Assembly (NCBI GenBank): GCA_937989585.1
Contig: CALKRW010000053.1
Span: 1 to 64,000, forward strand
From: an uncultured Porphyromonadaceae bacterium
GTDB lineage: Bacteria > Bacteroidota > Bacteroidia > Bacteroidales > Muribaculaceae
Direction of reading: 5' to 3'
Length of the DNA: 64,000 nt
Part shown: in pieces, positions 7,993-16,427 of the stretch
How positions within the stretch are numbered: position 1 is the stretch's first letter
Layout of the letters: every line of letters begins with the position of its first letter
Program-made: the position numbers and the translations under genes
Notes under the pieces: model-generated
Database searches by the model: none
What the model saw: the letters and a program-made list of their open reading frames with translations, nothing else
What the model was told of the DNA's origin: nothing

Positions 7993-10308
7993 TCATTCTC
8001 GGAAATACACGCGATGAACGCGAGGTGATACTGATGTCAGTATTTCATATGGTATTGTGTCCAGCACGTCTGCGATACGTTCGATTGGCGCACCTGTACC
8101 GAATATCTCTACCGACGAGCCTACATGTACCCCCCTCTCGGCAGCGGATTCATGACCCGGGTCGGAAACAACTGCCAGGTCTGTGACGTCGACCATGCAC
8201 TGGTCCATGCATATATTGCCTACGGTTGGACATAACATGCCGTTTATCAGGAAGCGGCCGTTGCCGTTGCCGAGATGACGGTTGATGCCGTCTGCATATC
8301 CTATGGGCAGAGTGGCGATCATGGAGTCGCGTGACAGGACGCCACGCCGTCCGTAGCCGATTGTCTCGCCCTTTTTGTGCGGGCTAAGCGCGATTATTGT
8401 AGTCACCAGCGATGCTACGGCCTGAAGATTTGGATTAGGCTCAAGAGGCGATATTCCGTACAAACCTATACCGAGCCGGACCATGTCATATTTCCTTTTA
8501 TCTGCGAAACGCTGGGTTCCGGCAGTGTTGAGAATGTGTCGGAGCAGGTGAACCTTCTTCCCGATGTGTCTGCTTAGGGCTTCCTCGAGTTTGGCAGACA
8601 TACGGTCGAAGTTGTCAAACTGGAACATGGTGTAGTCATCCTGATCGAGGCAGTCGGCGGTGGCGAGATGCGAGAAGGTAGAGACAGCCTGGAGGCGGGG
8701 ATATTGTGCAAGCAGGGCTGCGAATTCTTCTATCTGGTCCTCGCTGAGTCCGACGCGGTGCATTCCTGTGTCAAGTTTGACATGTACCTTGAAAGTCTCG
8801 AGTCCTGTCTCGCGTGCGGCTTCGTCGAGCGAGCGTATCAGTTCGGCATTTGGTGCTATCAGTGTCGGCTCCAGACGGTTGGTGGCGATGGCCTGTGGGT
8901 CCGTGCACCATGGGTCGAGAATGATTACGGGCGTATCGACTCCGGCCGCACGCAGGGCAGCGCCTTCGTCAACCACCGCCACAGCGAAATAGTCTGCGCC
9001 TGCGCCCTGGAGTGTACGGGCGACTTCAACCGCTCCGCAGCCGTATGCCGATGCCTTTATCATGGCCACAGTCTTTGTTCCGGACGGGAGCAAGGATTTG
9101 TAGTTCTTGAAGTTGAACCTCAATGCCTCGAGATTGATGTTCATGCGGGTGATGTGTGACGTGGCGCAGAGGCGGTCGCGGAGTTTCGCCGAGGCAGTCT
9201 TGTCGGCGGTGTTGATGTAGATAAGGCTGTCGGCGGTTTCTTTTCGGCTCAACTGAGACATGGCCTCGTCAGCGTTGTCTGTCATGATGACGCGTTCAAC
9301 AGATGCCGCGCGGAGTATTTCCTGAAGTTTGGCATCGGTTGTCTGACGGTCGGCGGGGAAGCAGTCGGGTTTCCCGATTACGGCTATTAGGCGGCGGTGT
9401 CCGTTCATCTGTCTTCTTGCGAAGTCCAGACCGGTTGCTATGCCGTCAAGGTCGCAGGTGTAGTGGTCATAGGCCACAGAGGTGAGTTCGGTGATTTCGC
9501 TGAGGTCGATTCGTCCGCTCAGTTTCTCGGCACCGCTGATGCTTGCCTTTGCTTTGTCAGGATCACAGCCCAAGTCTTCGGCTACTTTTGCAGCCATGTC
9601 GGCGAGCGTGCCGTTGACTCCGATCAGTTCGACGCCGGGGGCTGTTTCTGACAGCGCTTCCTTGATTCGCTGGTCAGATTCGGGATAATAGACGCACCGG
9701 CAGTTTTTGAAGAGAAGCGCCTTTTCATGTGCTTTTTCCTGGATTGAGGAGAAGCCTGATGCATGTTCGTCGGTCAGGGCGGTGAACACTCCGACAGTGG
9801 GCTGAATGATCTTTTCGAGGCGTTCCATTTCTCCCGGACGAGAGATTCCGGCCTCGAATATGCCAAGTTCGGTGTCCGGTTTCATCCTTCTGACCGAAAG
9901 GGGTACTCCGATCTGCGAGTTCCACGAGCGGGGACTGCGTGTGACGCGGGTTTCGTGTCCGAGTGCGGCATTGAGCATCTCCTTGAACACAGTCTTGCCT
10001 ACAGAACCTGTCACGCCAATCACGGGACATGTGAACATCGAGCGCCAAGCGGATGCTGACTGCGCAAGCGCATCGCTTACGTCGTCAACGACTATGAAAT
10101 TGGCATCGGGCATCGCTGCCTTTGCATCTTCGGGCAAATGGTTTACGACAAAGACGCGTACGCCTTTGTCGTAAAGAATCTGTATGTATGAATGACCGTC
10201 GTCGAGTTTGGTCTTGAGTGCGAAAAATGCTGTTTTGGAGTAGTCGGTGACAGGTGTGCGGCTGTCTGTTATGATATTGGTTATGAATGAGGGAATAATT
10301 AAGTCCAT
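7993..10308 (-). CDS. murF-alr: Bifunctional MurF ligase / alanine racemase
   Basis: A 771-residue fusion. The N-terminal half is MurF, which joins D-Ala-D-Ala to the UDP-MurNAc tripeptide; its ATP loop GVTGSVGKT is near residues 98-106. The C-terminal half from about 388 is alanine racemase; MIKASAYG holds the PLP lysine (about 418) and GYGRRG the C-terminal active-site region. Supplying and using D-Ala in one protein is a known Bacteroidota arrangement. I start at ATG 10308, 13 bases after the GSCFA stop, because the DSRTP motif of MurF follows at once; a frame extension to 10434 overlaps the upstream gene. Last gene of the galE operon. Confidence 0.95.
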   Translation of the reverse strand: MDLIIPSFITNIITDSRTPVTDYSKTAFFALKTKLDDGHSYIQILYDKGVRVFVVNHLPEDAKAAMPDANFIVVDDVSDALAQSASAWRSMFTCPVIGVTGSVGKTVFKEMLNAALGHETRVTRSPRSWNSQIGVPLSVRRMKPDTELGIFEAGISRPGEMERLEKIIQPTVGVFTALTDEHASGFSSIQEKAHEKALLFKNCRCVYYPESDQRIKEALSETAPGVELIGVNGTLADMAAKVAEDLGCDPDKAKASISGAEKLSGRIDLSEITELTSVAYDHYTCDLDGIATGLDFARRQMNGHRRLIAVIGKPDCFPADRQTTDAKLQEILRAASVERVIMTDNADEAMSQLSRKETADSLIYINTADKTASAKLRDRLCATSHITRMNINLEALRFNFKNYKSLLPSGTKTVAMIKASAYGCGAVEVARTLQGAGADYFAVAVVDEGAALRAAGVDTPVIILDPWCTDPQAIATNRLEPTLIAPNAELIRSLDEAARETGLETFKVHVKLDTGMHRVGLSEDQIEEFAALLAQYPRLQAVSTFSHLATADCLDQDDYTMFQFDNFDRMSAKLEEALSRHIGKKVHLLRHILNTAGTQRFADKRKYDMVRLGIGLYGISPLEPNPNLQAVASLVTTIIALSPHKKGETIGYGRRGVLSRDSMIATLPIGYADGINRHLGNGNGRFLINGMLCPTVGNICMDQCMVDVTDLAVVSDPGHESAAERGVHVGSSVEIFGTGAPIERIADVLDTIPYEILTSVSPRVHRVYFRE

Positions 10309-10321
10309 ATCGTAATGAAAA

Positions 10322-11185
10322 TCATAGAATCGGTCGGTGGTTTTGACGAAGTATGTCTCTCCGTGCCTCGAGGGCGCGGAGGCGTGTCTCCGGCGAGAAG
10401 TAGACGCTGGCGAATCGGTCGTAGATGTAGTCAACGGCTACTTCCGAGGGGTGCTTCATGTCGGCGGCGTAGAATCTGTAGTCGCGCAACTCGTCGTTCA
10501 CAATCTCGAAAGCAGGGAAGTATTCCGCCCCCTTTTTACTTTCTTTGGTTTCGGTCGAGGTTCTGGTACAGAGTTGTTCGACGGCAAGGAGAAGTGTCGC
10601 TTTGGACAGTGCGTTGCCCGGCAACCCGTCCGCAAGATGGCGCACCGGACTTACAGTGAAGATTACGCGGCGGTCTTTACAGAGCGGCGCCCAGGCATCG
10701 ACTATCTCGTCAACAGAAAGTCTGCGGCGGTTGAACTGGTCCATGGGAATCTTATGGCAGTTGCCGACAAGTTGACCCGAAGGAATGTGGTCGAACACCC
10801 ATGCTGTGCCGAAAGTGATTACCCAGATGTAGCTTCGGCGCAGACTCTGCCCGAGGGCGAAGAAGTCGTCGTTGAGGCTTGATAGAAGACTGTGCATATC
10901 GCGGTCCTGCCGGCGCGAATGGAAGTCGAGACAGTGCCAGATGCCGTTCAGTTCAACCAGGTCATCCGCACGGTAAGGCCGGTTTTCGAGTGCTCTCGTC
11001 ACAACCTTCGCCAGCGATGCGGGATTGAAAAGCACGCCCATCGGGTTGACCTCAACGTTGAACCCATCGTCAACGAGCCGGCTGCCGATGTTGTCGGTGA
11101 AGCACGACCCGAGCATGACCATGGGCTCGTCATGGCTAATCGGGAATCGCGAGGGTTTCAGTTCTACAGGAGTTGTAAATCGCAT
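10322..11185 (-). CDS. GSCFA-domain protein (SGNH-hydrolase-like)
   Basis: A 287-residue cytoplasmic protein. The signature GSCFTDNIG is near residue 27, followed by a Trp/Phe-rich core (SYIWVITFGTAWVF) and a C-terminal HPSEVAVDYIYDRF block, all typical of the GSCFA family. The fold is related to SGNH esterases. The substrate is unknown. Position between a PorE-like gene and murF-alr, with gaps of 3 and 13 bases, suggests an envelope or peptidoglycan-linked job. That function is inferred from context. Confidence 0.85.
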   Translation of the reverse strand: MRFTTPVELKPSRFPISHDEPMVMLGSCFTDNIGSRLVDDGFNVEVNPMGVLFNPASLAKVVTRALENRPYRADDLVELNGIWHCLDFHSRRQDRDMHSLLSSLNDDFFALGQSLRRSYIWVITFGTAWVFDHIPSGQLVGNCHKIPMDQFNRRRLSVDEIVDAWAPLCKDRRVIFTVSPVRHLADGLPGNALSKATLLLAVEQLCTRTSTETKESKKGAEYFPAFEIVNDELRDYRFYAADMKHPSEVAVDYIYDRFASVYFSPETRLRALEARRDILRQNHRPIL

Positions 11186-11188
11186 GTT

Positions 11189-13159
11189 CTAATACATCTT
11201 GTAGTCGATGGACAGCACCTGGAATTCGGTGCGTCGGTTGATCTGGTCTGCGTCTTCCTGCTGTTTCTCGTCAGGCAGGGCAAGGATGAATTCCTCGGTT
11301 AGGACATCGCCTTCCTTGAATTCGGGATAGAGTCGGGCGAGACGCTTGGTTATGGTCTTGGGCCGTGACTCGCCGTAACCCTGCGACTGAAGACGCTCTG
11401 GCTCGATGCCGACCGAGATGAGGTAGTCGATGACGGATTTGGCGCGACGGGAAGAGAGGTTTATGTTGTACTCGTCGCTGCCCCAGCGGTCGGTATGCGA
11501 GGCCATCTCGATGGTGACGTTCGGATTATCGCGAAGCACCTGAGCGAGCGAGTCGAGGGCTCTCTTCGATTCGGTGCGCAACGAGGCGCGGTCGAAGTCA
11601 TAGAAGATGTTGTCAACAACAACCGGTTTGGTTATGGACGAAAGTATAAAGTCCACGCCGTACTCGGCGTCTTCCTCGGCGATATCCGATGTAAATTCCT
11701 GTTTGGCGTTAAGGTAGCCTTTAGCGCCGGCAAGCATAACGTATGACACGCCACGCTGAAGTGGGAACGAGAACGAGCCGTCATCACGGGCAACGGCCTT
11801 CTGGTTCGAGCCGTCATTGCCGACAATGCGGATGACGGCGTTGGGAACAGGTTCCTCGTCCTTGTCGAGTACCCAGCCCGAAATGTTAATTTTAAGGTCG
11901 GGAAGTTCGAAGGAGAATATGTGGTCGTATCCGCGGGCGTCGCCGTTGTTCGATGAATAGTAACCGGACTCGCCCTTGCCGAATGTGATGCCAAAGTCAT
12001 CGCCGGGAGTGTTGACGGGACGGCCCATATTCACGACGTTCCATCCTCCCGACGGAGTTAGTTCGGCGCGGAAGATGTCAAGGCCGCCGAAGCCCGGATG
12101 TCCGTTGGAGGCGAAGTAAAGCACGGAGTCGGTGCGAACATAGGGGAACATCTCGTCGCCCGGAGTGTTGATCCATTCGCCGAGGTTCTCGAGTGAGCCG
12201 GCGCGTTCGCGCAGGTTGACGCGCCAGATGTCCTTGCCCCCAGAACCGCCTGGCATGTCGGATGTGAAATACAGCCATGTGCCGTCGGGTGAGACCGCAG
12301 GGTGTCCGTAGGACGAGAGTGTGTCGGCTGTGATTTCATATTTCTGGGCAGCGCTCCATTTGGCATCGGAACGCTGTGAAGTGTATATCTCGACACCGGT
12401 ATGTGCGTTTGGCTCGCGGCGCGCTTTTGTGAGATACATGGTCTGCCCGTCGGGGGTGAATGAGACGATTCCCTCGTCGAGTTCGCTGTTGAGTTCGCCC
12501 TCGACAGGCTCGGGTCGGCCCCATTCGCCTTTCTCGTTCTTGGCAACAGTCCAGATGTCACCGTTCTTCATGCCGGTGATCTCGCTGCGTTTTGTACCTG
12601 AGACCTTTTCGTTGGTCGTAGTGAAGTAGAGCCTGTCAAGACTTGAGTCAAAGAACATCGGTGAGTAGTCGGAGCGGCGGGAGTTGAAGAGTTTAGCGTT
12701 CTTCACAACGTAGCGCGACGGAAGAGCCTTGTCACGTCCCATGGTAGCTCCCGCGAGACCGTTTTTGGCGAGTATGTCGTCCGGGCGCCATGTCAGATAG
12801 GTCTCGTAGGCGGTTATGGCCGCCGCATATTTGCCGTCGCCGTGCAGTGCGCGGGCGAGTTTGAGGTAAGCCGTAGAGTCACCGTAGCCATAACGGATTG
12901 CGTTCTGGTAGGCAGCCGCCGCACGGGCGTTCTGGTTCAGTCGCCTGTGGCACTCGGCGAGTTGCCAGGCAACCTCGCCGCGCAGTTTACGGTCTTCCTT
13001 GCGGGTGAGTTTGTTGTAGACTTTGCGGTAGGTCTTGGAGGCGTCGAAGTATTCGCCACGCTCGAACTGTTCGTTCGCGGTCGACAACTTGGCGCCGCCA
13101 CAAGCGCAGAGTCCCATGGCGGCTGTGAGGAGAATTATGTTTCGGATTGAGAATTTCAT
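11189..13159 (-). CDS. porE: PorE-like OmpA-family lipoprotein (TPR, beta-propeller, OmpA domain)
   Basis: A 656-residue protein with a lipobox-like signal (GLCAC). Domain order: TPR-like helices (about 25-140), a PD40-type beta-propeller (about 165-420, with repeats like SPDGTWLYFTSD), a carboxypeptidase-regulatory-like domain (about 425-510, ISGWVLDKDEEPVPNA), and an OmpA-like peptidoglycan-binding domain (about 525-656, INLSSRRAKSVIDYL). This is the architecture of Porphyromonas PorE, a type IX secretion accessory that anchors the machine to peptidoglycan. Similar proteins also occur in species without the system, so the role is probable, not proven. It sits 3 bases before GSCFA and 17 after the phosphatase gene. 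Confidence 0.75.
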   Translation of the reverse strand: MKFSIRNIILLTAAMGLCACGGAKLSTANEQFERGEYFDASKTYRKVYNKLTRKEDRKLRGEVAWQLAECHRRLNQNARAAAAYQNAIRYGYGDSTAYLKLARALHGDGKYAAAITAYETYLTWRPDDILAKNGLAGATMGRDKALPSRYVVKNAKLFNSRRSDYSPMFFDSSLDRLYFTTTNEKVSGTKRSEITGMKNGDIWTVAKNEKGEWGRPEPVEGELNSELDEGIVSFTPDGQTMYLTKARREPNAHTGVEIYTSQRSDAKWSAAQKYEITADTLSSYGHPAVSPDGTWLYFTSDMPGGSGGKDIWRVNLRERAGSLENLGEWINTPGDEMFPYVRTDSVLYFASNGHPGFGGLDIFRAELTPSGGWNVVNMGRPVNTPGDDFGITFGKGESGYYSSNNGDARGYDHIFSFELPDLKINISGWVLDKDEEPVPNAVIRIVGNDGSNQKAVARDDGSFSFPLQRGVSYVMLAGAKGYLNAKQEFTSDIAEEDAEYGVDFILSSITKPVVVDNIFYDFDRASLRTESKRALDSLAQVLRDNPNVTIEMASHTDRWGSDEYNINLSSRRAKSVIDYLISVGIEPERLQSQGYGESRPKTITKRLARLYPEFKEGDVLTEEFILALPDEKQQEDADQINRRTEFQVLSIDYKMY

Positions 13160-13176
13160 GTTCTGATTGGTAGAAT

Positions 13177-14514
13177 TCAGTTGCCGGCTGCCTTTGACTG
13201 GATTTCGGCAAAAGGTGTGGCGAGAGTATTGCGGTAGAAGTCGCGTACATCGTTCCAGTGGTAGTAGGGGAAGATGTCTGTTGTGACGGGAATCGCAATT
13301 TCTTTTTCGTTGAGGAGGAATTTCACGAGCACGTCGTTATCGGCATCCTTGCCTTTGGTGTTCTTTCCGTTCTTGGAATCTTTCTTGAAGAAAACCATCT
13401 GAAGGTTGGCGCCCATAGGCGAGATGCGGTAGTCGGCGTAGTCGGTGGCAAGCAGATAGGGGTCGCTCTGGTTCGACCAGCAAGAGTCGAGTTGCATGAG
13501 GGCTGTGAGCGGAATGATGTTTCCGTCATGGCCGAAACGCAGTGTCGCGCCGTTCTTGCCTTCGGCTATGTACTCGTCGGCTCGGGTAAGGATGTTTTCG
13601 AGAAGATTCTTTGCATTGTCGACATGCGTGCCTTGAGCAGGAGGGTAGGAGGAATTGCAGGCGTAGAAGTTGAAGTTGAACACCTGCCAGAGATTGTAAA
13701 GTTCCTCGGGAGTGAAGAGGTCAAAGAACGAGATCGGTGTCTCCATGTTCTGCATGTCGACCGCAACCCAGTAAAGGTCCCACATGGTCTCGACCGGGTC
13801 GACACGACGGCGGATGTATGTGCTGTCGCTGAAGAGTGAGTTTATCAGCCGGTCAGGCTGTGTCATCTTTGTGCGGAACTTCCGCCAGTCCTGATACCAG
13901 TCGCCTTCGTGTCCGTTGTATTTGCCTGATTCGGGCGAGTGATAGTTCAGGAAATACATGTTTCGCTCGCCGGACTCTCGGGGAATGACCAGCGAGGGAT
14001 TGAGTTCCTTCAGTCCTTCTACGAAGGCGAACATCGAATGTGCGCAGCGCATGACGGTGGTCGAGGCGGCGCTTATTTCCGGCTCGCCGGCGAAAGCCTG
14101 GGTATAGTTGCGGTACATGCGCTGGGCGATGTCATGATGCTGACGTGCTCCGAGGGGGGACAGTTCGCCGCCGCGGCCTTTGGCCTCGAGCCATACGGTG
14201 TCCAGTCTCGACAGCACATTCTTGCCGAGCGGTGTCAATGCTCCGTGGTCGCGGGCATCGCGCAGGCGGTCGATTACGCGCACATAGTCCTTGTCGCTGA
14301 TGAGATAACGTGAGCCGTGTCGGCCATAATGACTTATATAGAAGGGCTTGTAGCCTTTGGGCGCCGGAGTGTTCTCGGCAGAGGTCTGAGGGTATGCGTA
14401 ATATACGCCTCCTGCTTTGCCGGGAGTAGCGGCTATGTCGCTGACCGTGGTCTGCGCCGAGAGCGAGATGGCGGCAAGAGCCGCTGCGAGGAATATGCTG
14501 AGACGGATTTTCAT
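13177..14514 (-). CDS. Secreted histidine-acid phosphatase (MINPP/phytase-like)
   Basis: A 445-residue protein with a signal peptide (AAALAAISLSAQ). The catalytic motif RHGSRY is near 65-70 and the proton-donor HD motif at about 329-330 (RFGHDGNIIPL), as in branch 2 histidine phosphatases. Relatives in gut Bacteroides include inositol-polyphosphate phosphatases that degrade phytate. The substrate here cannot be read from sequence. The ATG at 14514 is chosen because the signal peptide begins there and galE ends 1 base upstream; an in-frame extension to 14835 lies inside galE and is rejected. It lies in the galE operon. Confidence 0.85.
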   Translation of the reverse strand: MKIRLSIFLAAALAAISLSAQTTVSDIAATPGKAGGVYYAYPQTSAENTPAPKGYKPFYISHYGRHGSRYLISDKDYVRVIDRLRDARDHGALTPLGKNVLSRLDTVWLEAKGRGGELSPLGARQHHDIAQRMYRNYTQAFAGEPEISAASTTVMRCAHSMFAFVEGLKELNPSLVIPRESGERNMYFLNYHSPESGKYNGHEGDWYQDWRKFRTKMTQPDRLINSLFSDSTYIRRRVDPVETMWDLYWVAVDMQNMETPISFFDLFTPEELYNLWQVFNFNFYACNSSYPPAQGTHVDNAKNLLENILTRADEYIAEGKNGATLRFGHDGNIIPLTALMQLDSCWSNQSDPYLLATDYADYRISPMGANLQMVFFKKDSKNGKNTKGKDADNDVLVKFLLNEKEIAIPVTTDIFPYYHWNDVRDFYRNTLATPFAEIQSKAAGN

Positions 14515-14515
14515 A

Positions 14516-15553
14516 TTACATGATGCCTTTTTCGCGGAGATGCTGCTGCCAGTGCCAGGCCGAGAGCATGGTGTCGGCCAAAGGAGTGTCGGCAACCCAG
14601 CCGAGGACCTTGTTTGCACGGGTAGGGTCGGCCCAGACCTTGATGATGTCGCCCTCGCGGCGGGGTGCGATGGAGTAGGGGACCTTGACGCCTGTTGCCT
14701 CCTCGAAGGTCTTGATGAGTTCGAGGACGGATACGCCCTCGCCGGTACCGAGGTTGAAGATTTCGACATCTTCGTCCATCTTACCGTTGACGATGCGCTC
14801 CATGGCAGTGACGTGTGCCTTGGCGAGGTCGACAACGTTGATGAAGTCGCGGATGCATGAGCCGTCGGGGGTGGGATAGTCGTCGCCGAAAACTTTCAGT
14901 TCCTCGCGCACGCCGATTGCTGTCTGTGTGAGGTAGGGAATGAGGTTCTGGGGAACGCCGTTGGGAAGTTCGCCGATGAGAGCCGACGGGTGTGCGCCGA
15001 CGGGATTGAAGTAGCGGAGTATGACGCTGCGGAAGCCTGCTCCGGCCTTGACTGCGTCGGTGATTATTTCTTCGGAAATCTGTTTGGTGTTGCCGTAGGG
15101 CGAGGTCGCGGTCTTGATTGGAGCGGTCTCGTCGACAGGGTTGGTGTCAGGTTCGCCATAGACGGTGCAGGACGATGAGAAGACGATGCCCTTGGCGTTG
15201 TATTTCGAGATGCACTCGAGCAGGTTGAGCAGGGTGACAAGATTGTTGCGGTAGTAGAGCAGAGGTTTGCGGACTGACTCGTTGACGGCCTTGGATGCTG
15301 CGAAATTGATGACGCCCTGAATGCCGGGATTCTCCTCGAAGACTTTCTCCATTGCGGGGAGATCGGTGCAGTCGGCCTGGATGAATACGGGACGGATTCC
15401 GGTGATGGCCTCGATGCCGTCGATGACATCTATGTTTGAGTTCGAGAGGTTGTCGACGATAACGACGTCGAAACCTGCGTTCTGAAGTTCAACTGTAGTG
15501 TGGGAACCGATATATCCGGCGCCACCGGCAACTAAAATTTTCGCTTTGGACAT
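14516..15553 (-). CDS. galE: UDP-glucose 4-epimerase
   Basis: A 345-residue short-chain dehydrogenase. The NAD-binding loop GGAGYIGS is at 10-17, the serine/threonine triad region FSSSCTVYG at 125-133, and the catalytic YGNTK (Tyr153, Lys157) is present. It interconverts UDP-glucose and UDP-galactose for glycan synthesis and galactose use. The ATG at 15553 follows a -7 box. It is the first gene of a five-gene minus-strand operon with intergenic gaps of 1, 17, 3 and 13 bases, running on to murF-alr. Confidence 0.95.
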   Translation of the reverse strand: MSKAKILVAGGAGYIGSHTTVELQNAGFDVVIVDNLSNSNIDVIDGIEAITGIRPVFIQADCTDLPAMEKVFEENPGIQGVINFAASKAVNESVRKPLLYYRNNLVTLLNLLECISKYNAKGIVFSSSCTVYGEPDTNPVDETAPIKTATSPYGNTKQISEEIITDAVKAGAGFRSVILRYFNPVGAHPSALIGELPNGVPQNLIPYLTQTAIGVREELKVFGDDYPTPDGSCIRDFINVVDLAKAHVTAMERIVNGKMDEDVEIFNLGTGEGVSVLELIKTFEEATGVKVPYSIAPRREGDIIKVWADPTRANKVLGWVADTPLADTMLSAWHWQQHLREKGIM

Positions 15554-15641
15554 TGTTGTATTTTTGATAGTTGATTTATTGATTCGTATGGAATGATTGG
15601 AAAAGACGTTGTATATAACGTAATAAGTAAGTATAATCTTG

Positions 15642-15649
15642 CAAAGATA
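15642..15649 (-). promoter_or_regulatory. Promoter -7 box of the galE operon
   Basis: TATCTTTG on the minus strand fits TAnnTTTG. It lies 89 bases before the galE ATG and downstream of the tRNA terminator. Confidence 0.55.
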
Positions 15650-15665
15650 GTGAAAAAAAACGAGA

Positions 15666-15692
15666 AAGGCGATGTCTGAATGACATCGCCTT
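15666..15692 (-). terminator. Terminator of tRNA-Met
   Basis: A perfect 11-bp stem with a 5-base loop (15692-15682 / 15676-15666). On the minus strand it is followed closely by TTTCTCG and a run of T, just past the tRNA 3' end. Confidence 0.75.
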
Positions 15693-15705
15693 ATGAAAAA
15701 GTTTG

Positions 15706-15779
15706 TAGCGGGACCGAGAATTGAACTCGGGACCTCCGGGTTATGAATCCGACGCTCTAACCAGCTGAGCTATCCCGCC
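15706..15779 (-). tRNA. tRNA-Met (CAU)
   Basis: A 74-nt cloverleaf. The acceptor GGCGGGA pairs with TCCCGCT (one G-U), the D arm is GCTC/GAGC, the anticodon loop is TTCATAA with CAU, and the T arm carries the GTTCAATTC loop. No CCA is encoded. Elongator Met is the likely identity. A CAU anticodon can also belong to lysidine-modified tRNA-Ile2, which I cannot exclude by eye. Confidence 0.9.
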
Positions 15780-15790
15780 GTTTGCGAGTG

Positions 15791-15798
15791 CAAAGTTA
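15791..15798 (-). promoter_or_regulatory. Promoter -7 box of tRNA-Met
   Basis: TAACTTTG on the minus strand, 11 bases before the tRNA 5' end. The rest of 15799-15980 shows nothing I can interpret. Confidence 0.6.
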
Positions 15799-15992
15799 CA
15801 ATGAAATTTTGAAACTGCAAATTATTTTATGATTTTTTTGTCTCCTTCGGTTTCGGGACAGATTAACTGCGTATGGAAAATGTTGCATGATAGTGAGATA
15901 GCGAAGATGGTGTCTATTTGCGGACGATAGTCAACAATTATATATCCGGCACCTGTACTCAAAAGGACGAAATTCGCAAGCTTAACAATTAT

Positions 15993-16019
15993 TAACTATA
16001 AAATATAGTTATATCTTTG
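15993..16019 (+). promoter_or_regulatory. blaI promoter with dyad operator
   Basis: TATCTTTG at 16012-16019 is the -7 box. A perfect 8-bp dyad TAACTATA-AAA-TATAGTTA (15993-16000 / 16004-16011) ends one base before it, inside the space between -33 and -7. That is a natural place for a repressor of the BlaI type to bind and autoregulate. The dyad differs from the staphylococcal TACA/TGTA operator, so the assignment is by position and symmetry. Confidence 0.6.
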
Positions 16020-16050
16020 CGACATCATTTAGGACATCAAAACTTGATAT

Positions 16051-16425
16051 ATGGAAAAACTGACTGCGAAAGAAGAAGAAGTGTTGGATCTATTCTGGAA
16101 GAAAGGCCCGCTTTATGTTAGAGAGATAGTGGAACTATATGATGACCCCAAACCTCATTTTAATACTATCTCGACAATCGTCCGTGCTCTTGAGGAAAAA
16201 GGATATGTGTCCCATACACCCAAGGGAAAATCTTATCAGTACCATGCCATTGTTGCTGAAGAAGATATAGGCAAGAAGTCTCTGTCTTCAATCGTAGGAA
16301 GATATTTCAAGAATTCATACCTCCGGGTTGTTTCCTCATTGGTTGAAGACGGAAATATTCCTTTGGAGGATTTAAAAAGTCTGCTAAATGAAGTGGAAAA
16401 AAATCATAAGAATAAAACTGACTGA
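16051..16425 (+). CDS. BlaI/MecI/CopY-family repressor
   Basis: A 124-residue winged-helix protein with the family pattern LTAKEEEVLDLFWKKGPLYV, then HFNTISTIVRALEEKGYV (recognition helix region) and a basic C-terminal dimerisation part. Family members are dimeric repressors released when a partner M56 membrane peptidase triggers their cleavage. The partner gene begins 2 bases after this stop, so the pair is clearly an operon. The dyad over its promoter suggests autoregulation. No beta-lactamase gene is in the window, so the regulated trait is probably not antibiotic resistance. Confidence 0.9.
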   Translation: MEKLTAKEEEVLDLFWKKGPLYVREIVELYDDPKPHFNTISTIVRALEEKGYVSHTPKGKSYQYHAIVAEEDIGKKSLSSIVGRYFKNSYLRVVSSLVEDGNIPLEDLKSLLNEVEKNHKNKTD

Positions 16426-16427
16426 AC

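Noticed and set aside
12058..12561. Long open frame in another frame of the PorE-like gene
   Set aside because: It lies inside a gene with clear domains, has low-complexity Ser/Arg/Pro composition and no promoter or homology signs.
13177..14835. N-terminally extended phosphatase start
   Set aside because: The extra residues lie in galE, are low complexity, and the signal peptide begins at 14514.
15666..15692. Hairpin as part of a small RNA
   Set aside because: Position directly after tRNA-Met with a T run explains it as a terminator.
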